A DNA stretch of 50,438 nt from GWB1-37-8 sp964603935 (GTDB lineage: Bacteria > Patescibacteriota > Microgenomatia > Levybacterales > UBA12049), in NCBI GenBank assembly GCA_964603935.1, contig CAZRWL010000007.1, positions 1-50,438 of the forward strand. The letters run 5' to 3'. A program made the translations under genes and the position numbers. Below the pieces are notes generated by a model. That model saw only the letters and a program-made list of their open reading frames with translations, searched no databases and was not told the DNA's origin. Below are positions 15,340 through 23,915 of the stretch, piece after piece (within the stretch, counting starts at the first letter, position 1; every line of letters begins with the position of its first letter).

Positions 15340-15618
15340 GGGACGGTCATCAGATTTGTTATTCTGACAATCCAAAATAGCAACACTTTCCACGCTTTCC
15401 GCATTTTATCTAGCTATCTGATTTTTATCGACGATCGTTGTTAATAATGAGATGGCTAATGAGTTCCCACCTGTAATGAGTTCCCACCTGGAAGGTGGGA
15501 GCACGAAACAAAAATCCGTTTAGCTTCGCTTTTCTTGATGCGATCGCATCGGGATTTGATAGTTAACAAACTATGTTAATTTTGGATTGCCGTATCAATC
15601 TTTCTTAGGACCGTCCCC
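15340..15618. mobile_element. MITE-like element with R2 inverted ends
   Basis: One end (15340-15380) matches the R2 repeat: GGGACGGTCA...TGACAATCCAAAATAG. The other (15581-15618) is the same sequence inverted: TTTGGATTGCCG...GGACCGTCCCC. The ~280 nt between have no gene but hold TGAGTTCCCACCTG twice with a GGTGGGA arm, a perfect GATGCGATCGCATC palindrome (15538-15551), and 15432-15460, which recurs at 39916-39944. There is no transposase, so movement would need one in trans. Confidence 0.6.
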
Positions 15619-15845
15619 AACCGTTTATTTATGAGTATCTCAGTATCCAGGATATACTTTAATCCTAGTTTGTCTATCTATTTCAATATCTATTTCAAAC
15701 CTGGTTCGTGCAATGCTTAAAACTTATCCTTGCGCATAAATAAATTTCGTGAGATTTTAGAATTTTAAGGACGTCTCCAATTTTTTCTAAAAGCAAGCAA
15801 TAGTCTACTCGGTTTGTTCAATTGTATGCAATTTGATATTGTTTG
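15619..15845. other. gene-free spacer before the membrane-protein gene
   Basis: I see no gene. A frame extending back to 15814 exists, but the promoter at 15846-15854 lies inside it, so that extension is untranslated. The stretch is AT-rich without clear repeats. Confidence 0.4.
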
Positions 15846-15854
15846 TGATATAAT
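15846..15854 (+). promoter_or_regulatory. extended -10 promoter
   Basis: TGATATAAT is an extended -10 (TGnTATAAT) ending 7 nt before ATG 15862. This gives a leaderless message and rules out the upstream in-frame starts. No good -35 is seen. Confidence 0.55.
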
Positions 15855-15861
15855 TTCTCCC

Positions 15862-16698
15862 ATGCCAAAAGAAAATCAACCTCAAGATTATCAATTTAAA
15901 CATACTAAGAAAATATCCATGGATAGATATCGTGGAGTAGCAAGCGATTTAATGCGATTGAATTCTCCGGTTACGGATGGATTTATGCAGGCAGTAGACA
16001 TGCGATCCGACATTGAGATATCCAATATGCGACAAGATAGAGTTGCTGATTATGATCAAATGGGAACAGGTATTGCAAAAATTTTTAAATTGCCGCGTCT
16101 AGATTTATGGCATCCAAATGGAGCAACAAGCACAATGAAGCAAGATGAGGTGTGGCATATTGCGGTTAATGACGAGAAGCTTTCAGAGGAAATACTACAA
16201 CAGGGTAATTCAGATTTTAATAAGAGGTTTACAGCAAGATTTCAGCAGGAGGTTGCAAGAGAAATAAAAATTTGCCTTGCAAAAGAAAAGCTTTTAAATA
16301 ATGGAGAATATGGTATGGGATTTTCTTTGGGATATTTAACTACGATTTTTTGGAATATTTCTTTTCCGCCCATTATGGAGGTTGCGATATTGCTTAATGG
16401 GGGAAATATGATATCGGGTACATTATTAACAGCTGGGATAGTTGCGGCATCTAATTTTGGCACGAATGCTTTAAATCTTGGATTTTCTGGGGCAAAAAAG
16501 ATGTTAAATAAGTATTTAAAAGAATATATTGGAGAATACAATGTTTTTCCTGGGTATAAGGATCCCCTTATAAGACATCATGTTCTTGAATGTGTTATGC
16601 CTCCAATTCCAGTAGATAGAGTTGCTAGAGGATTGACCTATATGAAACTACATGAAAAAGAATTAGTTCTGTCCAATGCTAATGGTGGCAAGATTTAA
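15862..16698 (+). CDS. unknown protein with hydrophobic hairpin
   Basis: I do not recognise this protein. From ATG 15862 it is 278 aa. Residues 1-150 are hydrophilic. Around 150-200 there are two hydrophobic stretches (LGYLTTIFWNISFPPIMEVAILL and SGTLLTAGIVAASNFG parts) that could form a membrane hairpin. The C-terminal ~80 residues are soluble. The gene lies immediately upstream of leuS with a separate promoter for each. Confidence 0.55.
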   Translation: MPKENQPQDYQFKHTKKISMDRYRGVASDLMRLNSPVTDGFMQAVDMRSDIEISNMRQDRVADYDQMGTGIAKIFKLPRLDLWHPNGATSTMKQDEVWHIAVNDEKLSEEILQQGNSDFNKRFTARFQQEVAREIKICLAKEKLLNNGEYGMGFSLGYLTTIFWNISFPPIMEVAILLNGGNMISGTLLTAGIVAASNFGTNALNLGFSGAKKMLNKYLKEYIGEYNVFPGYKDPLIRHHVLECVMPPIPVDRVARGLTYMKLHEKELVLSNANGGKI

Positions 16699-16713
16699 AT
16701 CGTAAATAAACTG

Positions 16714-16722
16714 TGCTATACT
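16714..16722 (+). promoter_or_regulatory. extended -10 promoter of leuS
   Basis: TGCTATACT is an extended -10 predicting a start near 16729 and a short leader made of ACTCAAA repeats. No ribosome-binding site is visible. Confidence 0.45.
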
Positions 16723-16744
16723 CGATACGAAACTCAAAACTCAA

Positions 16745-19531
16745 ATGTCAAAACTCAAAACTAATAATAAATATGTCCCGTCCGAAATAGAAAAGAAGTG
16801 GCAACGATTGTGGGAAAAAGAGAAAATTTATTCTCCGGATTTGGATGCTTCGGCTTCGCTCAGCGCGAAAAAACCCTTTTATAATCTCATGATGTTTCCG
16901 TATCCGTCTGCAGAGGGGATGCATGTTGGGAATATGTACGCTTTTACCGGCGCAGATGTTTATGGCAGATTTAAACGCATGCAAGGGTTTTCGGTTTTTG
17001 AGCCCATTGGCTTGGACGGATTCGGAATTCACTCTGAAAATTACGCAATAAAAGTAGGCACACATCCGGTTGAGCAGGCGAAAATCTCGGAGAAGAATTT
17101 TTACAGACAGCTAAGAAGTATTGGCAATGGCTTTGATTGGACACGCACGGTTGAAACTTACAAGCCCGAATATTACAAATGGACGCAATGGTTATTTATT
17201 CAGTTATTTAAAGCGGGCTTGGCTTACCGCAAGAAAGCTCCGGTTAATTTTTGCCCTTCCTGCAAAACTGTATTGGCAGATGAGCAAGTAATTGATGGGC
17301 TTTGCGAGCGGTGCAATTCAGTCGCTGAAAAGAGAGATTTGGAGCAGTGGTTTTTCAAAATCACCAAGTATGCTGATCGATTGTTAGATAATTTGACACA
17401 GATTGATTGGGCAGAAAAAGTCAAAATCGCGCAAAGAGAATGGATTGGGCGATCAGAGGGAACTCTGATCCGTTTCAATGTCATCCTGAATTCATTTCAG
17501 GATCCCGGTTCGTTAGGAAACGAGATGCCGAAACGAGCGAAGTACCCGAAGGGTATTCGGCATGACAACGAGCAGGAGATTGAGGTGTTTACTACGAGAG
17601 TAGATACGTTGTTTGGCGCGACATTTTTGGTTTTATCTCCCGAGCACCCAATCGTAAGTGTCATTCTGAATTCATTTCAGAATCTCGGTTCTTTGGGATA
17701 CGAGATCCCGAAACAAGTTCGGGATGACATGGGGGATTATGTTGAGGAAGCGAAGAAGAAAACAGAGCAGGAAAGAGGAGCAGAAAAAGAAAAGACAGGG
17801 GTGTTTAGCGGGCTGTACGCAATCAATCCTGTTAATCAGGGGAAAATTCCGGTTTGGATTGCAGATTATGCAGTTATGGGTTATGGAACAGGAGCTTTGT
17901 TTGGCGATGCTCATGATGAACGCGATATGGCGTTTGCCAAAAAATACAAAATACCTCTAAAACCGACTCTCAAAACAGAGAATAAGGAATTAGATAAACG
18001 AATTCAGAATTTGGAAGAGTGTTTTACCGGAGAGGGGATACTTTTTGATTCAGGAGAATTTAGCGGTTTGACTTCAAAAGAAGCTAAAAAGAGGATTACA
18101 GAGTGGTTAAATAAAAACAAAAGCGGAGGGCCAAAGACTACTTACCATCTCCGGGATTGGCTGATTTCAAGACAACGTTACTGGGGCCCTCCGATTCCGA
18201 TGATATTTTGTCCCACCTGCGCCAAGGCTTCGGCGGGCAAGGGAGATGCTGGTTGGCAGCCGGTTCCGGAGAAAGATTTGCCGGTTAAGCTCCCATTCGT
18301 TGAAGATTATAAGCCTTTGGGAACCGGAAAAGCGCCTCTTGCGAGTCATCCTGAGTTTTACAAAACAAAATGTCCAAATTGCGGAGGAGAGGCAAAAAGG
18401 GAAACAGATGTGTCAGACACCTTCTTGGATTCGAGTTGGTACTTTTTAAGGTACTTAGCTACGGAATGGAATGATATTCCGTTTCCGTCTAATGTCATCC
18501 TGAATTCATTTCAGGATCTCGGTTCTTCAAAAAATGAGATGCTGAAACCAGTTCAGCATGACATCGAGGAAAGAAAGCGTTGGCTCCCCGTTAACATGTA
18601 TATTGGCGGAGCAGAGCATTCAGTGCTACACCTTTTGTATTCCCGTTTTATCACGATGGCGCTAAAGGATTTGGGGCATATCAGCTTCGAAGAGCCGTTT
18701 ATCCAGTTCCGCGCGCATGGATTAATCGTCAAAGATGGCGCAAAAATGAGCAAAAGTAAGGGCAATGTGGTTGTTCCCGATGCTTATATTAAAAAATTCG
18801 GAGCGGATACTTTGCGCGCTTATTTAATGTTTATGGGTCCTTATTCACAAGGCGGGGATTTTCGCGATTCGGGAATTGAGGGAATGAGCAAATTTTTGAA
18901 ACGAATTTGGACTCTATTTTCGGCGGGTCCTGTCCCCAGTTTCCCTCCCGCCAGTGCTCCTTCGGCTGACGCTCAGGTGCGCGCTGTCGGGAGCCCTTCC
19001 TCTGGTGCCACCCGCCTTAAAATGTTACATAAGACGATCAAGAAGGTGACGGAGGATATTGAGGGGTTAAGCTATAACACTGCAATCGCAGCGCTTATGG
19101 AATGGTATAATTTTTTATCCGATCAAAAATCTGTCAGTCGGGAAGAGCTTGAAGCATTTTTAAAACTTCTGGCGCCTTTTGCGCCACACATGGCGGAAGA
19201 ATTGTTTTCTATGATTAACGCGGATTCGAAAACAGATCCGCGCGGATCTGCGGAAAATCAGTGGAAATCTATTCACCTGCAAAGGTGGCCGTCTTATGAT
19301 GAGAAATATTTGGTTGCCAGCGAAGTGATTATTGCAATTCAGATAAATGGAAAATTAAGGGACACGATAAGAGTGCAGAGCGCAATTCTTCGGCAAGCTC
19401 AGGATAAAAGTCAAAAAGATGTTGAGCAGATGGCGAGGGAGAGTGCTAAAGTACATAACCACCTGAAGGGTAAAAAAATTTTGAAAGTAGTATACGTTAC
19501 GGGAAAGATTATTAACTTTGTAGTTTTATAG
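16745..19531 (+). CDS. leuS: leucyl-tRNA synthetase with many in-frame insertions
   Basis: This is a 928-aa class Ia synthetase charging tRNA-Leu. The HIGH-type motif is HVGN (residues 60-63), and KMSKSKGN is near 666. The CP1 editing domain (~225-420) shows TTRVDTLFGATF and the GTGALFGDAHDERD block. A zinc-knuckle-like CPNCGG follows. It is longer than usual because of repeat-derived insertions: PE1 elements at residues 246-274, 306-328 and 584-606, a CAKASAGK segment near 492, a Pro/Ser/Ala-rich piece near 731-757, and LRQAQDK near 882. All preserve the frame and the catalytic motifs are intact, so the enzyme is probably functional. The first codons themselves lie in an ACTCAAA repeat. Confidence 0.97.
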   Translation: MSKLKTNNKYVPSEIEKKWQRLWEKEKIYSPDLDASASLSAKKPFYNLMMFPYPSAEGMHVGNMYAFTGADVYGRFKRMQGFSVFEPIGLDGFGIHSENYAIKVGTHPVEQAKISEKNFYRQLRSIGNGFDWTRTVETYKPEYYKWTQWLFIQLFKAGLAYRKKAPVNFCPSCKTVLADEQVIDGLCERCNSVAEKRDLEQWFFKITKYADRLLDNLTQIDWAEKVKIAQREWIGRSEGTLIRFNVILNSFQDPGSLGNEMPKRAKYPKGIRHDNEQEIEVFTTRVDTLFGATFLVLSPEHPIVSVILNSFQNLGSLGYEIPKQVRDDMGDYVEEAKKKTEQERGAEKEKTGVFSGLYAINPVNQGKIPVWIADYAVMGYGTGALFGDAHDERDMAFAKKYKIPLKPTLKTENKELDKRIQNLEECFTGEGILFDSGEFSGLTSKEAKKRITEWLNKNKSGGPKTTYHLRDWLISRQRYWGPPIPMIFCPTCAKASAGKGDAGWQPVPEKDLPVKLPFVEDYKPLGTGKAPLASHPEFYKTKCPNCGGEAKRETDVSDTFLDSSWYFLRYLATEWNDIPFPSNVILNSFQDLGSSKNEMLKPVQHDIEERKRWLPVNMYIGGAEHSVLHLLYSRFITMALKDLGHISFEEPFIQFRAHGLIVKDGAKMSKSKGNVVVPDAYIKKFGADTLRAYLMFMGPYSQGGDFRDSGIEGMSKFLKRIWTLFSAGPVPSFPPASAPSADAQVRAVGSPSSGATRLKMLHKTIKKVTEDIEGLSYNTAIAALMEWYNFLSDQKSVSREELEAFLKLLAPFAPHMAEELFSMINADSKTDPRGSAENQWKSIHLQRWPSYDEKYLVASEVIIAIQINGKLRDTIRVQSAILRQAQDKSQKDVEQMARESAKVHNHLKGKKILKVVYVTGKIINFVVL
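17480..17566. repeat. PE1 palindromic element in leuS, copy 1
   Basis: This 87-bp element starts GTCATCCTGAATTCATTTCA and ends TTCGGCATGAC. It reads in frame (29 codons, VILNSFQDPGS... to RHD) within the CP1 editing-domain edge. Confidence 0.85.
17660..17728. repeat. PE1 palindromic element in leuS, copy 2
   Basis: This 69-bp element runs from GTCATTCTGAATTCATTTCA to TTCGGGATGAC. It is 23 codons, in the same orientation and codon phase as copy 1. Confidence 0.85.
18494..18562. repeat. PE1 palindromic element in leuS, copy 3
   Basis: This 69-bp element runs from GTCATCCTGAATTCATTTCA to TTCAGCATGAC. It is 23 codons in the same phase (VILNSFQDLGS...VQHD). Confidence 0.85.
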
Positions 19532-19533
19532 TT

Positions 19534-19613
19534 GTCATCCTGAATACCCTTCGGGTACTTCGCTTGTTTCAGGATCCCCTTAGGTTGAGATGCTGAAATG
19601 AATTCAGCATGAC
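19534..19613. repeat. PE1 element between leuS and comEA
   Basis: This 80-bp copy runs GTCATCCTGAATACC to TTCAGCATGAC, with two internal hairpins. Its ATGAC end supplies a spurious ATG (19609) in frame with comEA. It could act as a terminator of leuS. Confidence 0.8.
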
Positions 19614-19626
19614 ACTGGGAAAAATT

Positions 19627-20247
19627 ATGGACATTCAGGAGCTCGTTTCAAAATATTCTCCTCTTCTCAAAAAGCATTGGCTTCCTTTGAGCTTGGGAGC
19701 CTTGGGGATGATATTCTTTACATATGGTTTGATAGGGTTATTTGTTTCCGGCAAATCCAGCCCGGACGATGTAGTTTTTGAGGCTTCTTCTGCAAATCAG
19801 AATGCGCCCGAAACAAGAACTATTCTGGTCGATGTAGAAGGGGCTGTATTAAAGCCAGGAGTATACAAATTACCGCAAGAATCAAGAATTCAGGATGCTT
19901 TGGCTGCAGCAGGCGGTTTGGCAGCCACCGCAGGCAGAGCATATATCGCCAAGAATTTTAATCTGGCAACCAAATTAACAGACGGAGCAAAAGTATATAT
20001 TCCGATAGAAGGGGAAACTGAAAGTATCAAAAGTACCACAGGTATCAAAGGGAGTACGATGGAAGGATCCATTAATATTAATTCTGCTTCGGAAGGAGAA
20101 CTTGACAGTTTGCCTGGAATAGGTCCTGTAACAGCTCAAAAGATAATGACAGGAAGGCCGTATAGCTCGGTTCAGGAGCTCCTGGATAAAAAAATTGTCG
20201 GCGCTAAGGTGTTTGGCCAGATCAAAGACAAGATAAACGTGTACTAA
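19627..20247 (+). CDS. comEA: ComEA-like DNA-binding competence protein
   Basis: This is 206 aa from ATG 19627; the ATG at 19609 belongs to a PE1 repeat and is rejected. One membrane span lies at residues ~20-42. Next is an SLBB domain (ILVDVEGAVLKPGVYKLPQE). Last is a helix-hairpin-helix pair (ININSASEGELDSLPGIGPV; TAQKIMTGRPYSSVQELL) that binds double-stranded DNA outside the membrane. It is followed by the two comEC genes with a PE1 element between, giving a DNA-uptake cluster. Type IV pilin genes elsewhere in the window fit the same pathway. Confidence 0.92.
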   Translation: MDIQELVSKYSPLLKKHWLPLSLGALGMIFFTYGLIGLFVSGKSSPDDVVFEASSANQNAPETRTILVDVEGAVLKPGVYKLPQESRIQDALAAAGGLAATAGRAYIAKNFNLATKLTDGAKVYIPIEGETESIKSTTGIKGSTMEGSININSASEGELDSLPGIGPVTAQKIMTGRPYSSVQELLDKKIVGAKVFGQIKDKINVY

Positions 20248-20255
20248 TCTTCGTT

Positions 20256-20344
20256 GTCATCCTGAATTTATTTCAGGATCTCCTTACTTCTTAAGGTGGG
20301 AGATGCCGAAACAAGCGAAGTGCCCGAAGGGTATTCGGCATGAC
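20256..20344. repeat. PE1 element between comEA and comEC
   Basis: This 89-bp copy runs GTCATCCTGAATTTATTTCA to TTCGGCATGAC, and ends 11 nt before the comEC start. Confidence 0.8.
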
Positions 20345-20355
20345 ATTAAACAAAA

Positions 20356-21594
20356 ATGAATTTAAAACTGCTCATATTTCTTCTGATAATTCTCAGCTTC
20401 AGATTTTATTTTTTTAATTCAAGTCAGTTTCAGCTTGCTGATGGAGAGCAGATTAGTTTCGAGACAACGCTTTTATCGCAACCGCAGCTGGTTGGCAGTC
20501 AACAAATATTTACTGCTAATTCTTCGACTTCGCTCAGGATTAAGATAGTAACCAGCCGATTTCCGGAGATAAATTATGGAGATTTTGTGCGTATTTCAGG
20601 GTACGTTCGTGTGTCGACACCGAACGTACCAGGGAAAATCAGCATTAAAAATGATAGAGTGCTAATGTATTTTCCGAAAATAGAAATAGCAGATAATCCT
20701 GCAAATATTTTACAGGCAGGTTTAAAAAGCGTAAATACTCTTCAGCAAAAATTAATTACGCTATTTTCCCAAACACTTCCCGCCCCTTCCTCAAGCCTTC
20801 TGTTGGGAATAATTTTTGGCATCAAAGAACAAATGCCCAAAGAGTTTGCGGGTAACTTAAAAATTTCGGGAGTTTTCCACGTGATTGCCGCATCCGGAAT
20901 GAATGTTACCTTGGTCGGAGGATTTTTCAGTACACTTTTTGCTTTTTTTCTGAAAAGACAAATCGCAATTGCCTTAAGCATTTTGGGAATTATGTTCTAT
21001 GCGGTCTTGGCAGGGCTGGAGCCGTCAATCATCCGAGCGTCAATCATGGGAATTCTGGTTTTCTCCGCTCAGATTATGGGCAGGCAGACTTTAGCTGTGA
21101 ACGGTTTGTTTCTGGCAGGGTTTGCTATGCTTTTTCTTGATCCGACTCTTCTGTTGGATATTGGTTTTCAGCTTTCCTTTATGGCAACGCTTGGGCTTAT
21201 TCTTGTTCCAAAAATTAGGGCGATTGGGAGGATTGGGGTGGTTGGCGGCAGCATAAATACTACGATTGCCGCGCAGATCGCCACCTTGCCGATTCTTCTG
21301 GCAAATTTCGGAACATATTCAATTTATTCTATTTTGATTAACGGGCTGATATTGTGGAGCGTGCCAATGCTTATGGCTGTCGGAGGAATAGGCGCAATTG
21401 CCGGATTAATTTTTATGCCGTTAGGGCAGCTCATAATCTATTTTTGCTATCCACTTTTGCTGTATTTTATAACCATTGTAAATTTCTTTGGGAAAATCGG
21501 AGGAGTCTTAATTGTTAATAATTTTCCCTGGCAATTTAGCGTTGGATATTATTGCCTGTTGGTTTCAGGTTTAATTATTTTTAGGAAAAAATGA
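20356..21594 (+). CDS. comEC: ComEC channel part (competence domain)
   Basis: This is a 412-aa protein. It begins with membrane spans and a short soluble OB-like region (~25-110, DUF4131-like). The polytopic Competence domain follows (~130-405), recognised by LLLGIIFGIKEQMPKEF, VFHVIAASGMNVTLVGG, AGLEPSIIRASIMG and DIGFQLSFMATLGL. It forms the DNA channel across the cytoplasmic membrane. The usual C-terminal metallo-hydrolase is absent here and is encoded by the next gene, whose ATG overlaps this stop (ATGA). Codons 57-62 (STSLRI) come from a dispersed TTCGACTTCGCTCAGGA repeat. Confidence 0.92.
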   Translation: MNLKLLIFLLIILSFRFYFFNSSQFQLADGEQISFETTLLSQPQLVGSQQIFTANSSTSLRIKIVTSRFPEINYGDFVRISGYVRVSTPNVPGKISIKNDRVLMYFPKIEIADNPANILQAGLKSVNTLQQKLITLFSQTLPAPSSSLLLGIIFGIKEQMPKEFAGNLKISGVFHVIAASGMNVTLVGGFFSTLFAFFLKRQIAIALSILGIMFYAVLAGLEPSIIRASIMGILVFSAQIMGRQTLAVNGLFLAGFAMLFLDPTLLLDIGFQLSFMATLGLILVPKIRAIGRIGVVGGSINTTIAAQIATLPILLANFGTYSIYSILINGLILWSVPMLMAVGGIGAIAGLIFMPLGQLIIYFCYPLLLYFITIVNFFGKIGGVLIVNNFPWQFSVGYYCLLVSGLIIFRKK

Positions 21595-22469
21595 TTCATT
21601 CAAGGAAACTAAAAATTTTTCTAATTGCGTCCGGACTTTTATTTTTGTTAGGGTGTATTTTAATATATCAAAATATAACTTACAATGACAAAAAACTACA
21701 TATTACATTCTGTAATGCGGGACAAGGAGATGCGATTTTTGTCAGAACTCCCCAAGGGTCGGATATTTTAATTGACAGCGGACCGGATAATGCGGTTCTG
21801 AATTGTTTGGGACAGCATATGCCTTTTTGGGACAAGACTTTGGAGCTTGTGATCTTAACTCATCCTCACGCTGATCATTTTACCGGATTTTTTTCAGTTT
21901 TAAAGAATTATAAAGTCAAGTCTTTCGTCTTAGAGGAGTTAGGCAATAAGACAATTGGATTTAACAGCCTGACGGAGGAAATTAAAGCGCGGAAAATTCC
22001 GCAAAAATTTATTTTCGCAGGAGACAGGTTCGTTTTAAAAGATGGTGTTATGTTGGAGATTGTCGGACCAACGCAGGAATTTATCCGGCAAACAAGCCCC
22101 GGGGGAACAATCGGAGAGGGAGCAGAATTCGCGTCTGTAGAGACATTGATTAAATACGGAAAGTTTTCGGCATTGTTAACAGGGGACAGCCAGGCTGCGG
22201 AATTAGAGGAGATGCTGAAATTAATTCAGCATGACAATTTGAGCATTCTTCAAGTTCCGCATCATGGGTCAAGGTTTGGCTTAACCGCAGGAATTTTGGA
22301 TAGTTTAAGCCCAAAACTCGCGGTGATTTCAGTTGGAAAAAATAAATTCGGCCACCCCACGCAGTTTATTTTGGACTTATTAAAATCCGCAGGCATTAAA
22401 ACTTTGAGAACTGATCAAAATGGGGAAGTGGAAATTATTTCGGATGGAAAGATCTTTAAAATTCAATAA
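21591..22469 (+). CDS. ComEC-type metallo-beta-lactamase-fold hydrolase as a separate gene
   Basis: This is a 292-aa protein. A signal anchor occupies residues ~8-28. Then comes the MBL fold as found at the C-terminus of ComEC: ITFCNAGQGDAIFVRTPQG, the metal motif THPHADHFTG (~84-93), LLTGDSQAAELEEML and the final VPHHGSRFGLT. It overlaps the channel gene by 4 nt, so the products should be made together and act together, probably degrading one DNA strand during uptake. A half PE1 element (22211-22235, EMLKLIQHD) interrupts the region after GDSQAAELE. Confidence 0.9.
   Translation: MIHSRKLKIFLIASGLLFLLGCILIYQNITYNDKKLHITFCNAGQGDAIFVRTPQGSDILIDSGPDNAVLNCLGQHMPFWDKTLELVILTHPHADHFTGFFSVLKNYKVKSFVLEELGNKTIGFNSLTEEIKARKIPQKFIFAGDRFVLKDGVMLEIVGPTQEFIRQTSPGGTIGEGAEFASVETLIKYGKFSALLTGDSQAAELEEMLKLIQHDNLSILQVPHHGSRFGLTAGILDSLSPKLAVISVGKNKFGHPTQFILDLLKSAGIKTLRTDQNGEVEIISDGKIFKIQ
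22211..22235. repeat. half PE1 element in the ComEC hydrolase gene
   Basis: GATGCTGAA and TTCAGCATGAC pair around a 5-nt loop. This is the right-hand hairpin of PE1, in the same coding phase as in leuS. Confidence 0.65.
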
Positions 22470-22487
22470 ATTTGACTTTAAATTTTA

Positions 22488-22785
22488 TTTGTACTTTTGA
22501 CCGCAAAAGTTGCGCCCTTGTCTCGCTGCGGCTCGCAAGCGGACTCCTTCGCTTTCGCTCAGTCCGTCCAAAACTCTTTGCGGGATTGCGAGGAATTCCC
22601 CTGACAGCTCGCTTAATAATTTTTTAATCCTTCGTTTTCACTCAGGATCGTTGACGCGCTTTGTTTAATGCTCGCATTTTGTTTTAGAGCTCGCAACAAA
22701 TTAAATTTTTTATAGCCAATCAGAACATGGGGCTGGAAATTATTTCGGATGGGAAAGGCTTTGCTTTGAAAAAGTGAAAAAAATA
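22488..22785. repeat. R3 repeat and gene-free spacer
   Basis: No gene is seen. The stretch begins with an imperfect TACTTTTGACCGCAAAAGTT hairpin and continues with TGCGGGATTGCGAGGAATTC and CCCTGA blocks shared with 34120-34275 and 38134-38285. TTCGCTTTCGCTCAG and TTCGTTTTCACTCAGGA copies of the short dispersed repeat are embedded. It probably also ends the com transcript. Confidence 0.5.
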
Positions 22786-23445
22786 TTATTGCTGGGGAAA
22801 TAGGGCGGAGGATTGGGAAACAGGCGTTGCCGGAGGGCAAAGCCTGTAGACTTTTTCATATACTTGTGCAGCTTTTTCTGCTCCCATAATCAATAATTGC
22901 GGTTGGACTCTTGGATTTGATATGGCAAGCTCATCCGCAAATACAGGACTTTCGCCTTTTAAAGAACGCAGTGTCTCATTTGCCAGCAAAATTCCGCTTG
23001 GATCATCTCTCATGAGCTTTGCTGATTTTTCAGCCCTGCTTCTGCGTTTTGCCAATAAAAAGTTTATTTCTTCATCAGGCAAAAAAATAGCTTGCCTGAT
23101 TCCTGCTTCGTATTCCGCAAGCGCCTCGTCAGTTCTTCCGGCAATTTCATTTTCTGCAATTAGTATAGATTCTGTGACAAGCTCCACGCCTCTTAAAATA
23201 TCCTCGGAGAAATCTTCACCTTGAAAATTTGCGAAGAAAAAAGCCGAAGTCATTTCTGAAGATAAAGAAGGATTAGAAGCACTGCTGGCTTTTTTCGCTA
23301 TTAAAAGATCAGTTTTCAGCAGATTGCTTGTATCTCCATCGAATACTAAGGCGATTCCTTTACTTAGTATTTCTTCCCATTCCTCAAGAAGCTCGTCAAG
23401 CTCTGATTTTGGTATATCTTCCGGACGGTATTCAAGTCTTTCCAT
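22786..23445 (-). CDS. unknown acidic protein
   Basis: I do not recognise this protein. It has 219 aa, is acidic and mostly helical (KSELDELLEEWEEILSKGIA; ELVTESILIAENEIAGRTDE), with no signal peptide or membrane span. The C-terminal ~20 residues are Pro/Ser/Gln-rich. An extended -10 (TGATATAAT) lies 11 nt upstream of the ATG, supporting expression. Confidence 0.55.
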   Translation of the reverse strand: MERLEYRPEDIPKSELDELLEEWEEILSKGIALVFDGDTSNLLKTDLLIAKKASSASNPSLSSEMTSAFFFANFQGEDFSEDILRGVELVTESILIAENEIAGRTDEALAEYEAGIRQAIFLPDEEINFLLAKRRSRAEKSAKLMRDDPSGILLANETLRSLKGESPVFADELAISNPRVQPQLLIMGAEKAAQVYEKVYRLCPPATPVSQSSALFPQQ

Positions 23446-23455
23446 TCTATGACTG

Positions 23456-23464
23456 GATTATATC
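23456..23464 (-). promoter_or_regulatory. extended -10 promoter
   Basis: On the minus strand, TGATATAAT ends 11 nt before the ATG at 23445, giving a leader of only a few bases. Confidence 0.5.
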
Positions 23465-23557
23465 AATTTTGAACCCTTTTTGCTAATGGATACATAATTC
23501 TTATTATTTTAGCTATCTCTTTTTTTGATGCGATTGTGTTAAATAGTTAAATGTTTA

Positions 23558-23857
23558 CTAGCTTGTTTGTTTGTTGGCGGCTTTATTTTTAAAATCGGTT
23601 ATGTATTGAGGGAGGATTTCTGATCCTGCATTATGCAGAATTTTGAGTCCTGCTGATTCTAAGCGATTTCCGGAAAGAAATAACACCAGCGCTGCTGAAT
23701 TAAATCCTATATCTGTAAGAATTGCGAGCGTTGTCAGGAGAATATGTTTTTCGGGAGACCATTTTTCATGTTTGTTTGCCTTGTCGGATTCTCTTTTGTG
23801 GCTATATAAAGGAAAAGCGAATTTACCGGCTCCCGTAAACACTGTTTCAATACCCAT
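23558..23857 (-). CDS. unknown small membrane protein
   Basis: This is a 99-aa protein that I do not recognise. One or two hydrophobic segments lie at residues ~38-63 (ILLTTLAILTDIGFNSAALV), flanked by charged N- and C-terminal stretches. A consensus promoter ends at its ATG, so it is likely a real gene despite its size. Confidence 0.55.
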   Translation of the reverse strand: MGIETVFTGAGKFAFPLYSHKRESDKANKHEKWSPEKHILLTTLAILTDIGFNSAALVLFLSGNRLESAGLKILHNAGSEILPQYITDFKNKAANKQTS

Positions 23858-23863
23858 ACAAAA

Positions 23864-23891
23864 ATTATACCAGAAATTGATCCGTTTTCAA
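23864..23891 (-). promoter_or_regulatory. leaderless promoter of the small membrane-protein gene
   Basis: On the minus strand, TTGAAA (23886-23891), a 16-nt spacer and TATAAT (23864-23869) put the start on the ATG at 23857. Confidence 0.6.
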
Positions 23892-23915
23892 AAATTTTCA
23901 AAAATAGTTTGCCCC

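Noticed and set aside
12180..15700. CRISPR array suggested by repeated GGGATGGTCC/AATCCAAAA blocks
   Set aside because: The copies are irregularly spaced by hundreds of bases to over a kilobase, occur in both orientations, and no cas gene is present.
19609..19626. Upstream ATG start for comEA
   Set aside because: That ATG is the ATGAC end of a palindromic repeat. ATG 19627 starts the conserved protein.
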